DNA from: Planctomycetota bacterium
Lineage (GTDB): Bacteria; Planctomycetota; Phycisphaerae; FEN-1346
Assembly: GCA_026387055.1 (NCBI GenBank)
Contig: JAPLML010000595.1
Location: forward strand, 1-10,432
DNA: 10,432 bases
Direction of reading: 5' to 3'
Positions 1-6,508 of this stretch are shown here, piece by piece. Position 1 is the stretch's first letter; each line of letters opens with the position of its first letter. The translations under genes and the position numbers were made by a program. Below the pieces are notes generated by a model. It was not told the DNA's origin, made no database searches, and saw only the letters and a list, made by a program, of their open reading frames with translations.

Positions 1-212
1 GTGGCGCTGATCTTCTGGGCGATGATGCCGGCCTTGCCGATGCCGCTGGTGACGACGTTCCCGCGGCAGCGGTAGAACATGCGGGCGACCTTGGCGAACT
101 CCTCGGTGACGCGGCCGGCGAGTTGCCGCAGCGCGTCGGCCTCGACTGCCAGCACGTGCCGGGCGTAGGCCAAGTCGGGGGCACTGGGGCGGCTGGTTCT
201 GCGTTGGGCCAT
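1..212 (-). CDS. kdsD: Arabinose-5-phosphate isomerase (KdsD/KpsF/GutQ family), N-terminal part only
   Basis: This enzyme interconverts ribulose-5-phosphate and arabinose-5-phosphate, the first step toward Kdo for lipopolysaccharide or capsule, in the cytoplasm. Only 70 complete codons are present; the gene continues past the left edge. The visible part aligns by eye with the start of E. coli KdsD: a helical lead (AYARHVLAVEADALRQLAG, residues 15-33), then an RCRGNVVTSGIGKAG stretch (48-62) that begins the SIS sugar-isomerase fold. Lys60 in the GIGK turn corresponds to the conserved catalytic-site lysine of the family. The ATG at 212-210 is preceded by GAGG at 221-218 with 5 nt spacing. The gene is divergent from the secreted coiled-coil gene at 371. 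The downstream SIS part and any CBS pair cannot be seen, so KdsD, KpsF and GutQ cannot be told apart. Family assignment is firm; the exact symbol is inferred. Confidence 0.8.
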   Translation of the reverse strand, partial: MAQRRTSRPSAPDLAYARHVLAVEADALRQLAGRVTEEFAKVARMFYRCRGNVVTSGIGKAGIIAQKISA

Positions 213-228
213 GCTTTCCTCTGCAATA

Positions 229-249
229 AAACTGCCGGACGACCAGTTT
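229..249. promoter_or_regulatory. Operator-like dyad AAACTG-N9-CAGTTT
   Basis: Perfect 6-bp inverted arms lie at 229-234 and 244-249 around a 9-nt centre. Two further outer pairs form after one mismatch. The dyad overlaps the presumed -10 and start of transcription of the isomerase gene, where a repressor would bind. No regulator is encoded in view, and a dyad this short can occur by chance. Confidence 0.25.
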
Positions 250-273
250 AATGCAGGCGGGGGGCCCCTGCAA
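245..273 (-). promoter_or_regulatory. Candidate promoter for the isomerase gene
   Basis: Read on the minus strand, a weak -35-like TTGCAG (273-268) and a -10-like TAAACT (250-245) are separated by 17 nt. They would start transcription about 25 nt before the ATG at 212. The match to the sigma-70 consensus is partial (3/6 and 4/6), and the spacer is G/C-rich with a short hairpin (TGCAGG/CCTGCA). Offered as a candidate only. Confidence 0.25.
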
Positions 274-302
274 GGGCTAGTTGCGCCCCGGGCGAATTGT
301 GC

Positions 303-331
303 TTGCGGCCGGGGCGTCTAAATCGTATAGA
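303..331 (+). promoter_or_regulatory. Candidate sigma-70-like promoter for the coiled-coil gene
   Basis: TTGCGG at 303-308 and TATAGA at 326-331 are spaced by 17 nt. An overlapping TAGAAT at 328-333 matches the -10 consensus at 5 of 6 positions. This AT-rich patch stands out in a GC-rich surround. Transcription would begin near 338-340, giving a leader of about 30 nt before the ATG at 371. Confidence 0.45.
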
Positions 332-356
332 ATAATAGCCCAGGAGCCATTTCGCG

Positions 357-362
357 AAGGAG
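357..362 (+). promoter_or_regulatory. Ribosome binding site deciding the start at 371
   Basis: AAGGAG lies 8 nt upstream of the ATG at 371. This near-ideal Shine-Dalgarno sequence favours that start over the in-frame TTG at 281. Confidence 0.7.
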
Positions 363-370
363 ACCGACCC

Positions 371-1459
371 ATGCCGCACAGGCCGATAGCGGGTTGTGCG
401 TTGGTGCTTGTTGCCGGCCTGTTCCTTGTCTTGGGCCCCGCTTCGCCGGCGCGGGGCGAGGAGGCCCAGCCGGCGGCCACCCCCGAATCGCACCAGGCCA
501 AGGGCGACGTGAAGTACGGGGACAGCTGGGTTTCCATCGACACGCTGTTCAAGAATTACCTGACGTCCCGGACCGAGCTCCAGGGCCTCAACAGCACGGT
601 CGATGCCGCCCGCGCGAAACTCATGGAGCTTCAGCGGCGATTGAGCCAGATGAAGGGCGACGCCGCGGCGGCGGAGCGGCCCACCCGCGCTGAATTCGCC
701 AAGGCCAGGAACAAGCAACGCGACTACAAGAGGGCCCTGGACGCCAAGCCACCCCAGAAGCCCGTCCTTCAGCAATTGCCGCCGCAGCCCAGGCAGCCGG
801 CAACTCGCTCTCGCTCCTCCAGAAGCAGCCGGTACGGCTCGGGCGGCAGCGACTACTACGACGGCGCCGACCAGCAGTACGAGGACACGATGAGGGCGTG
901 GGAAGCCAGGGCCGATGCCATCAAGCGCCAGAACGACGCGGCCATGCAGAAGTACAAGCAGGAGATGGACGAGTACAAGAAGAACCTGACCGAGGCCCAG
1001 AAGGCGCTTCCCAAGATCGAGGCCACGATCAAGGACTGCGAGGCCAAACTCGACGAGTCAGCCAAGGCACTCGACACCAAGCAGGCCCCCCTTCTCGAAG
1101 ACGTCAAGAAGGCCAACGAGGAGGTCCTGGGCATCCAGGTACAAGTTACCGCTGTTGGGACACGTGTCAAGAACATGGTCGACGCCATCCGCGGCGCCCC
1201 CGAATCCGTGCGATATCAGCACGGCCTCGTGGAATGGGAGGGGCTTTTCTACACGAAGGGCGAACTCGAGAAGCTCTACACCGACACGCAGGCCGAGATC
1301 GACCGCGTCCGCGAGAAGCTGAAGGAGGAATCCGCGAAGTCCAGCCAGCCCTTGCCGCCGGGATGGCGCCATCCGCAGCAGGATCGCATGGACGCGCTCA
1401 AGGCGCTCCTGGACAAGGTCAAGGACGCGGGGGGAACCACCGCCAAGGCCGCGGCGTAG
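371..1459 (+). CDS. Secreted coiled-coil protein of unknown function
   Basis: I do not recognise a named family. The 362-residue product starts with a Sec-type signal peptide: a hydrophobic run at residues 8-24, then SPARG with likely cleavage near 27-29. Residues 66-125 and 170-320 are rich in Lys, Glu, Ala and Gln with heptad-like spacing, suggesting two long coiled coils. They are joined by a Pro/Gln-rich then Ser/Arg/Gly/Tyr-rich flexible linker (126-166). The tail 326-362 is Pro- then Ala-rich. Such proteins usually act in the periplasm or envelope as spacers or tethers, but no enzymatic motif is visible. The ATG at 371 is chosen over an upstream in-frame TTG at 281 because AAGGAG at 357-362 sits 8 nt before it and the signal peptide begins there. 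It is divergent from the isomerase gene and convergent with the propeller gene. Confidence 0.85.
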   Translation: MPHRPIAGCALVLVAGLFLVLGPASPARGEEAQPAATPESHQAKGDVKYGDSWVSIDTLFKNYLTSRTELQGLNSTVDAARAKLMELQRRLSQMKGDAAAAERPTRAEFAKARNKQRDYKRALDAKPPQKPVLQQLPPQPRQPATRSRSSRSSRYGSGGSDYYDGADQQYEDTMRAWEARADAIKRQNDAAMQKYKQEMDEYKKNLTEAQKALPKIEATIKDCEAKLDESAKALDTKQAPLLEDVKKANEEVLGIQVQVTAVGTRVKNMVDAIRGAPESVRYQHGLVEWEGLFYTKGELEKLYTDTQAEIDRVREKLKEESAKSSQPLPPGWRHPQQDRMDALKALLDKVKDAGGTTAKAAA

Positions 1460-1492
1460 GCCGGTCGGGCGGATGACGTCGGGAAGTGCTGT

Positions 1493-1516
1493 AGGGGCAC
1501 GGCATGCCGTGCCCCT
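1493..1516. repeat. Perfect 24-bp palindrome in the convergent intergenic gap
   Basis: The left arm AGGGGCACGGCA is followed immediately by its exact reverse complement. The palindrome lies 33 nt after the stop of the coiled-coil gene and 31 nt before the end of the propeller gene. It could fold into a stable stem in either transcript. Neither strand has the T-run of a classical intrinsic terminator after it, so a dispersed REP-like element or a U-less bidirectional terminator is more likely. From memory, very similar GGGGCACGGCATGCCGTG palindromes recur in many environmental genomes. Confidence 0.75.
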
Positions 1517-1547
1517 GCTCTTGTGTGCCCTATGCCGCCCCGCCGGA

Positions 1548-4500
1548 TCAGATCAGTTCGACCCAGTAGTCGCCGGTGTGATCGACCACGGCCGGCGCCA
1601 GGGCCTTCGGCTTCCGCGTGCCGTCGAGCGTGTAAGACGTCAGGCTGTGGCCCACGATGCCGAACGCGTGACCGTTGGTCGTCTCGACGCCTTTCACGGA
1701 CACCGCGCCCAAGGTCCACGCAGCCACGTCCGTGTTGATAAAGCACTTCGCCTGCCCGGCCACGCCCTTGACGGTGAAACTCTTGATGGATGTCAACACG
1801 CCGAAGTCATCGATCGACCCCGGCAAGTCTGTGACCCGCGCGTTGACGCCCGCCAGGATCCGGCTGCGGCGGGCGCCGCCCACCGTCACCGCCCCGATCG
1901 GCCCGGCCGAACGGACGTCGCTGGCGCTCAGCCATCCGGCGACGGTCATCGTGCCCAGGTTCTGCCTGGCCGTGGTGCTCGTGAGCTGGAGGCCCCCATC
2001 GAAGTCGCCGGACGCGCCCCCTCGACCTGTGATGGCCAGGCTGCCCACCCACGGCGCCGTGATGCCTGAGGGCGATGGGCTCGGGTTGAGCCACTCGGCG
2101 ACCGTGATTGACCTGATCGGCATGGCGGAATCAATGCTCAGGTCGGCCACTTGGTCGAACGTCATCGCCACGGGTGTCTTGGCGGCCTCGGATCCGCCAA
2201 TCAGGATGCGGCACGGCCCGGGGATATCGTCCAGCGCGAGCTTCGCCAGCGTCCCGTTGACCACGAGGCAGTCCTTCAGATCGATCGTCGGGGCCGCGAG
2301 CGTGCCGAGGGGCGAGTAAGCGGCGATCGTCCCGACGACCGCGCCGGGGATCGTCCCCATGGCCGTCGTGATCGCCAGGCTGCTCGTGGCGGTCGTGCCC
2401 GCCAGAAAAATGGCGGCCGCCTCCAGGTTGTCGCCGGTGATGGTCAGGCCGGCGGCGCCGCTCGTCTGCTGCTGGTTGTCGCCCGCCAGCATCACCGTGG
2501 CCGTCCCGCCGGTGAGGGTGATCGTAACGACCGTGCCGTCGGCATCGGTGTAGACCAGCGCCCTGGGATGCCCCTTGCCGGTGATGTAGTATGGGAAGAC
2601 GCCGATGTCGGCCGCCTCCCAGGCCGCGCTGAAGGCGGTGGAACCGCCGTTGGTCGACGCGTCGGCCATACTCCCGGCCAAGCCGCTCGTCTGGTCCCAG
2701 GCGCGGAACTGAATGGCGTCCGGGATCATGCCGGTGAAGCCGGTGTCGGGCACAAAGCGGAGCCGGTCACGCGGGCCCCTGTCGATGTCCACAAGAGCGG
2801 TCAGCAGAAGCGCCTGGACGTCGGAAGGCGCGCCGACCTCCGACCAGTTGTCGCCCCAATCGGTCGTGAACTGCCACCGACCGTGCGTGTTGTCCACGCC
2901 GATGATCGCCAGCCCCCTGGCAGCTCCAGGATCGAAGTCCGTGATCCCGCCGCCCCCGAGGCGTGCGATGATCGTCGATACGGCAGTGCCCGGACTGCTC
3001 GAGTCGGCCGGCGCCACCGGGTCCAATATCGGAGCGCCGCTGAGGTCCAAGACCGGGGCGCTGTTGAGGGCCTGGAACAGAGACACCGCCCTGCTGTGGA
3101 AGCCGGCCACGTATATCCACACGCCGTCGGGGCTGACAACGGCCGAGGCGGCGCCGGCGAGCCCGGCAACCCCGCGCACTGCCTCCATGAGAACCTGCTG
3201 GAAGGAGAGCCGGCCCGTGGCCGGATCGCGCCGGAAGTCCACCAACGCGTTGTCCCCCTCAGCCGTCACATAGACATGGGTGCCATCCGGGCTGACGCTT
3301 ACCGACGAAACGCCGGTCAAGCCGTCGAGGCCCCCCTGGCCGTCCCGGAGGACCTGGACGAACGTCAGGCCGCCCTTCGCGACATCCCGCTGGAAGACGG
3401 CCACAGTGCCTGTGCCGGTCTCGGCCGCGCTCCCGACAGCAACCATGTTCCCCACGGCATAGAGATACCGGCTGTCAGGACTGATCGCCAGCGACGTCAC
3501 GCCGGCGATGCCGTCGATCCCGACACGGAGGTTCTTGACTCTATCGAGATACTTTAGTGCGCCGGTCTTAAGATCGCGGGCGAAGAAGGACACCTCGTCC
3601 TCCTCCGCCGCGGCCGCATAAACGAACCTGCCGTCGGGGCTGACGACCACGTCCTCGACTCCGTTCAGCCCGTCGACCCCGTCCACGTTGTCCCTGAACA
3701 CCTGGAGGAACGCCAGGCCCCCGGTCGTGGGGTTCCGGCTGAAGACCGCCAGCGCCTCGTGAAGGTGCCCCGCGACGCAAACGTTCCTGCCGTCGGGACT
3801 CACGCTCAAGGCCGTAGCGCCGTCGAGGCCCGTCACCCCGCCGATGCCCTCCCGGAGAACTTGAAGGAAGGTGAGCTTCTCGGTGGCCGCATCCCACCGG
3901 AAGACCGTCAGGGCGCTGCCCTCGTAAGCGGTGGCGTAGACGTGCCGGCCGTCCGGGCTGACGGCCACCGCAGAGATATCGAACAGTCCCTCAACACCGT
4001 TCTGGCCGTCCTGCTGCGTCGTCCCAAGGAGCGTCAGGTCCCCCGTCCCTGGGTTCCTCCGGTAAGCCACCAGCGAATTCGTGGTGCTCGATGCCATGTA
4101 AAGATGCTGACCGTCGGGGCTTAGGGCCACGTCCACAACGCCACCCACACCGTTCCTGAAGTTCGCCCGGTAAACGAGGTGGGGGTCGGTCACGGTGATC
4201 TCGGCGGTTTCCAGGCGGGTGCTGAAGGCCGTTGAGCCGCCGACCGCGGACGTGTCGGCCGTGTCGCCGCTGACGCCGGCGCTCTGGTCCCAGGCGCGGA
4301 ACGTGAGCCCTTCGGCGACGCGGCCGGTGAACCCGGCCAGCGGCACGAAGCGGACCCTCGTGATGTAGTCGGCCGCCAGAAGCCGCGCCGCCGTAGCGGA
4401 GGGAGTGGCGAAGCTGAGCCAGGTGCTGCCGTCGAGGGTGTACTGCCACGTGCCGCAGAGGCCGTCGACGGCGGTCACCGCTATGCCCTCGGGGTCCGTG

Positions 4501-5816
4501 AGATCGGGGTCGGTGATCCGGTCCAGCCCCGCGCTGGCGATAATCTCGGAAACCAGAGTGCCGGCGTTGGTGTCATCATCATTCGTGACTGACGCGAGGG
4601 CCATCGCGCCGCTCGGGTCCAGCGCGGGCGCCCGGTTGGGCGCTGCCAGGATCGCCAGCGCGTTGTCGGCGGCACCGGCGACGTAAAGGTGCATGCCGTC
4701 GGGCGTGGCGGCCACGGCACGGGCGCCGGCCAGGCCGTCGGTCTGTCCGACGCCGTCGACAAGCTCCTGCTTGGCGGCCAGAGTGCCCGTCGCGGCGTCG
4801 CGCGCAAAGAGCGTGACGGCGTTGCTGAGGGCCCCGGTGGCGTAGAGGTGCGTGCCGTCGGGGCTCAGGGTCAGCGCCGAGGCGCCCCACAGGCCATTGA
4901 TCCCGACGTCGCCGTTCTTGAGCACCTGCTGCCAGGTCAGCTTCCCTGTTGCCGCATCCCAGGCGAAGGCGGCCACAGCGTTGTCGAGGCCACCTGCGGT
5001 CGTATAGACATGCTTTCCGTCCGGGCTGACAGCGACCGCCGAGATGCCGTTGAGCCCATCGACCCCGGGATCGCTGTCCCTCACCACCTGGAGCGGCGCG
5101 AGCCTGCCGCCGGCGGCGCGGCCGAAGACCGCCAGGGCGTTCTCCCCGGTTCCAGCGGCGTAAGCGCGCTTGCCGTCGAGGCTGACGATCACCGAAGACA
5201 CGCCCTCCAGACCGTCGGTGCTCCCGATGCCATCGGTGAGCTTCTGAACGAAGGACAGCGCGCCTGTCGTTGCGCTGCGGTTGAAGACCACCAGCGAGTT
5301 ATCGTTGCTGCCGGCGGCATAGACCTGCTTGCCATCGGGGCTGAGTGCCACCGATGCCACGCCCGCCAAGCCATCGACCCGGCCCACGCCGTCTTCGAAC
5401 ACCTGCTGGAAGGCCAGCAAGCCCGTCGCGCGGTCGCGGGAGAACACCGCGACGGCATTGTCGGCGTATCCGGCCGCATAGACGTTCCTGCCGTCGGGGC
5501 TGACCGCCACGCTACGGGCGCCGGCCAGGCCGTCAACCTCATTCTCGTTGTCCCTGAGCACCTGAAGGAAGGTCAGCCTGCCTTCGCGGACATCGCGCCG
5601 GAACACCGCGATCGCGTTGTCATCCCGCCCGGCCGCATAGACGTGCAGGCCGTCGGGACTGATGGCCACCGAGTCGGCATACGCGAGGCCGTCGACGCCG
5701 GCGAAGCCATCCATCATCATGTCGACAAAACCGATCTCGTCGCCGCCCAGGAGGAGCCTCTGCTCCAGACCCTCCGAGACCAGCCCGAGGCGCCATGCAC
5801 CTGTGCGCTGGCTCAT
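1548..5816 (-). CDS. Giant double beta-propeller protein with LEPR-XLL-like N-terminus
   Basis: The product has 1422 residues. Residues 17-25 (LEQRLLLGG) are a variant of the LEPR-XLL motif that opens large exported planctomycete proteins; there is no ordinary hydrophobic signal peptide. Residues 29-393 form a seven-bladed lactonase/YVTN-like propeller: SPDG-type turns at 53, 106, 159, 212, 264, 318 and 371. Residues 394-542 are a cadherin-like beta module (RVRFVPLAGFTG, LTFRAWDQ). Residues 547-917 are a second seven-bladed propeller (turns at 566, 620, 673, 726, 779, 842, 895), and 918-1073 a second copy of the module. Residues 1076-1422 are Gly/Thr/Ala-rich short beta repeats, possibly a beta-helix. 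No cell-wall sorting signal or PEP-CTERM is seen. It is probably extracellular or surface-bound, with a binding role; lactonase activity is unproven. The ATG at 5816 has AGGGGA 5 nt upstream. The in-frame ATG at 5918 would add 34 low-complexity residues before the motif and is rejected. Confidence 0.9.
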   Translation of the reverse strand: MSQRTGAWRLGLVSEGLEQRLLLGGDEIGFVDMMMDGFAGVDGLAYADSVAISPDGLHVYAAGRDDNAIAVFRRDVREGRLTFLQVLRDNENEVDGLAGARSVAVSPDGRNVYAAGYADNAVAVFSRDRATGLLAFQQVFEDGVGRVDGLAGVASVALSPDGKQVYAAGSNDNSLVVFNRSATTGALSFVQKLTDGIGSTDGLEGVSSVIVSLDGKRAYAAGTGENALAVFGRAAGGRLAPLQVVRDSDPGVDGLNGISAVAVSPDGKHVYTTAGGLDNAVAAFAWDAATGKLTWQQVLKNGDVGINGLWGASALTLSPDGTHLYATGALSNAVTLFARDAATGTLAAKQELVDGVGQTDGLAGARAVAATPDGMHLYVAGAADNALAILAAPNRAPALDPSGAMALASVTNDDDTNAGTLVSEIIASAGLDRITDPDLTDPEGIAVTAVDGLCGTWQYTLDGSTWLSFATPSATAARLLAADYITRVRFVPLAGFTGRVAEGLTFRAWDQSAGVSGDTADTSAVGGSTAFSTRLETAEITVTDPHLVYRANFRNGVGGVVDVALSPDGQHLYMASSTTNSLVAYRRNPGTGDLTLLGTTQQDGQNGVEGLFDISAVAVSPDGRHVYATAYEGSALTVFRWDAATEKLTFLQVLREGIGGVTGLDGATALSVSPDGRNVCVAGHLHEALAVFSRNPTTGGLAFLQVFRDNVDGVDGLNGVEDVVVSPDGRFVYAAAAEEDEVSFFARDLKTGALKYLDRVKNLRVGIDGIAGVTSLAISPDSRYLYAVGNMVAVGSAAETGTGTVAVFQRDVAKGGLTFVQVLRDGQGGLDGLTGVSSVSVSPDGTHVYVTAEGDNALVDFRRDPATGRLSFQQVLMEAVRGVAGLAGAASAVVSPDGVWIYVAGFHSRAVSLFQALNSAPVLDLSGAPILDPVAPADSSSPGTAVSTIIARLGGGGITDFDPGAARGLAIIGVDNTHGRWQFTTDWGDNWSEVGAPSDVQALLLTALVDIDRGPRDRLRFVPDTGFTGMIPDAIQFRAWDQTSGLAGSMADASTNGGSTAFSAAWEAADIGVFPYYITGKGHPRALVYTDADGTVVTITLTGGTATVMLAGDNQQQTSGAAGLTITGDNLEAAAIFLAGTTATSSLAITTAMGTIPGAVVGTIAAYSPLGTLAAPTIDLKDCLVVNGTLAKLALDDIPGPCRILIGGSEAAKTPVAMTFDQVADLSIDSAMPIRSITVAEWLNPSPSPSGITAPWVGSLAITGRGGASGDFDGGLQLTSTTARQNLGTMTVAGWLSASDVRSAGPIGAVTVGGARRSRILAGVNARVTDLPGSIDDFGVLTSIKSFTVKGVAGQAKCFINTDVAAWTLGAVSVKGVETTNGHAFGIVGHSLTSYTLDGTRKPKALAPAVVDHTGDYWVELI
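2598..3065 (-). repeat. Cadherin-like beta module, copy 2
   Basis: Residues 918-1073 repeat the order of copy 1: APVLDLSG, SPGTAVSTIIARLG, GRWQFTTDWGDNW, RLRFVPDTGFTG, IQFRAWDQTSGLAG and GGSTAFSAAWEAADIGV. Each propeller is therefore followed by the same module, which implies duplication of a propeller-module unit. Confidence 0.7.
3066..4178 (-). repeat. Second seven-bladed propeller: seven blade repeats
   Basis: Seven further blades repeat the pattern of the first propeller. Turn spacing is 54, 53, 53, 53, 63 and 53 residues. The long step comes from an extra loop in blade five (MVAVGSAAETGTG, residues 791-803). Blade five also has SPDS in place of SPDG. The opening strand YRANFRNGVGGV (549-560) can close the ring with blade seven. 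Confidence 0.85.
4191..4637 (-). repeat. Cadherin-like beta module, copy 1
   Basis: Residues 394-542 run from APALDPSG through TNAGTLVSEIIASAG, GTWQYTLDGSTW, RVRFVPLAGFTG and LTFRAWDQSAG to GGSTAFSTRLETAEITV. The same order of motifs returns at residues 918-1073. This module type is common in large adhesin-like proteins of planctomycetes and cyanobacteria. Confidence 0.7.
4638..5732 (-). repeat. First seven-bladed propeller: seven about 53-residue blade repeats
   Basis: Seven copies follow the pattern SVAVSPDGxxVYAAG, then DNAxAVFxRD, then TGxLxFxQV, then DGxxGVDGLAGA. Turn-to-turn spacing is 53, 53, 53, 52, 54 and 53 residues (about 159 bp). At DNA level the minus-strand copies of the SPDG turn recur as near-identical short GC-rich words. 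The seventh blade lacks its last strand. The N-terminal GFVDMMMDGFAGVDGL (29-44) supplies it, the usual ring-closing arrangement. Confidence 0.85.
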
Positions 5817-5821
5817 CTTAT

Positions 5822-5827
5822 TCCCCT
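5822..5827 (-). promoter_or_regulatory. Ribosome binding site of the propeller gene
   Basis: On the minus strand AGGGGA lies 5 nt before the ATG at 5816. It decides this start against the in-frame ATG at 5918. Confidence 0.6.
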
Positions 5828-5913
5828 TTTCCCTGCACGGACTCCGGGCCCGCTCTGGCTGGTCCAGGCGCTCGGAGGAGCCACCCCGCCCCCGCGTGCA
5901 CCCCCCAAGGTGT

Positions 5914-5941
5914 AACATAACACAGATTCACCAAAAGGCAA
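5914..5941 (-). promoter_or_regulatory. Candidate promoter of the propeller gene
   Basis: On the minus strand TTGCCT (5941-5936) and TATGTT (5919-5914) are 16 nt apart, each matching the sigma-70 consensus at 4 of 6 positions. They fall in the only AT-rich part of the 137-nt gap after the DUF1854 gene and would leave a leader of roughly 90 nt. No terminator for the upstream operon is visible in the gap, so read-through is also possible. Confidence 0.35.
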
Positions 5942-5953
5942 GCGACGCGGGGC

Positions 5954-6508
5954 TCACCAGTAAATGTACCGCTGGAAGGCGTTGAGCTCGCGGAGGGAAA
6001 GCCTGTCGAGGTCGGGGATGAGGTAGCGGTTCTCGTCGACGTCGATGAGGACCTTGCCGCGGCGGCCGTAGTCGAACGCCCGGTCGTGGCGCCACGGCAT
6101 CAGGAAGTCGATAGGCCCCTTGTCGGTGTCGACCTGCATGTGGATAAACCCATACTTCCATCCCACGTCGCGGATGAGGGTGATGACGTGGACGAAGTAC
6201 CGCCGCGCGAGGGCCTGGCGCACCAGGGCGGCGTCGTCCTCCGGAAACTCGCTGAGGTTCCGGATGATGCCGATCTCCATCTCCTCGTCGGCCCCCGTAT
6301 GCAGGAGCGAGATGTACTCGTCGGGGTGGGCCACCGGGAACGCGTAGGCCGCGTACACGCCGCCGTAGATCCGCTCGTTCTTCACGGTGACGTGCAGGGC
6401 CTCGTGCGTGCCGAGATGGATGCGGCACATGTCGGGCGTCAGGAACCGAAGCTGCGTCGGGCTGAGCTCGGTCAGGCTCTTCTTCTCGGGTTCGGTGCTC
6501 ATCATCAT
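5954..6508 (-). CDS. DUF1854 family protein, partner of the ABC transporter
   Basis: The 184-residue cytoplasmic protein has no signal peptide or membrane segment. The sequence resembles DUF1854: LTPDMCRIHLGTHEALHVTV near 23-42, HPDEYISLLH (61-70), EEMEIGIIRNLSEFPED (75-91), and a central RRYFVHVITLIRDVGWKYGF (102-121) followed by FLMPWRHD (135-142). From family knowledge, DUF1854 genes sit beside ABC exporters, and some are annotated as cyanophycin-metabolism associated; the biochemical role is unknown. The first codon overlaps the transporter stop (ATGA, 6505-6508), which points to translational coupling and a shared mRNA. Three successive ATG codons (6508, 6505, 6502) leave the exact start open; no strong ribosome site is seen, which fits coupling. 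A regulatory or accessory subunit of the exporter is the likely inference. Confidence 0.85.
   Translation of the reverse strand: MMMSTEPEKKSLTELSPTQLRFLTPDMCRIHLGTHEALHVTVKNERIYGGVYAAYAFPVAHPDEYISLLHTGADEEMEIGIIRNLSEFPEDDAALVRQALARRYFVHVITLIRDVGWKYGFIHMQVDTDKGPIDFLMPWRHDRAFDYGRRGKVLIDVDENRYLIPDLDRLSLRELNAFQRYIYW

Noticed and set aside
281..370. TTG at 281 as the start of the coiled-coil protein
   Set aside because: It would bury the signal peptide behind 30 residues, runs through the candidate promoter, and ignores the strong AAGGAG before 371.
1493..1516. Classical rho-independent terminator
   Set aside because: The stem is excellent but no T-run follows on either strand; listed as a palindromic repeat instead.
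2151..3557. Long plus-strand open frame of 468 codons opposite the propeller gene
   Set aside because: It is antisense to the repetitive GC-rich propeller gene, has low-complexity Arg/Gly/Ala-rich composition, and shows no domain or ribosome site.
3066..5732. CRISPR-like regular repeats of about 159 bp
   Set aside because: The period is the beta-propeller blade in an open reading frame; repeats are diverged and too long, and there are no cas genes.
4689..5915. Plus-strand open frame of 408 codons with apparent repeats
   Set aside because: Its repeats are the mirror image of the propeller blades on the other strand; it is a shadow frame.
5817..5918. Upstream ATG at 5918 as the start of the propeller protein
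   Set aside because: It would add 34 Arg/Gly/Pro-rich residues before the LEPR-like N-terminus, while the ATG at 5816 has a good ribosome site 5 nt away.
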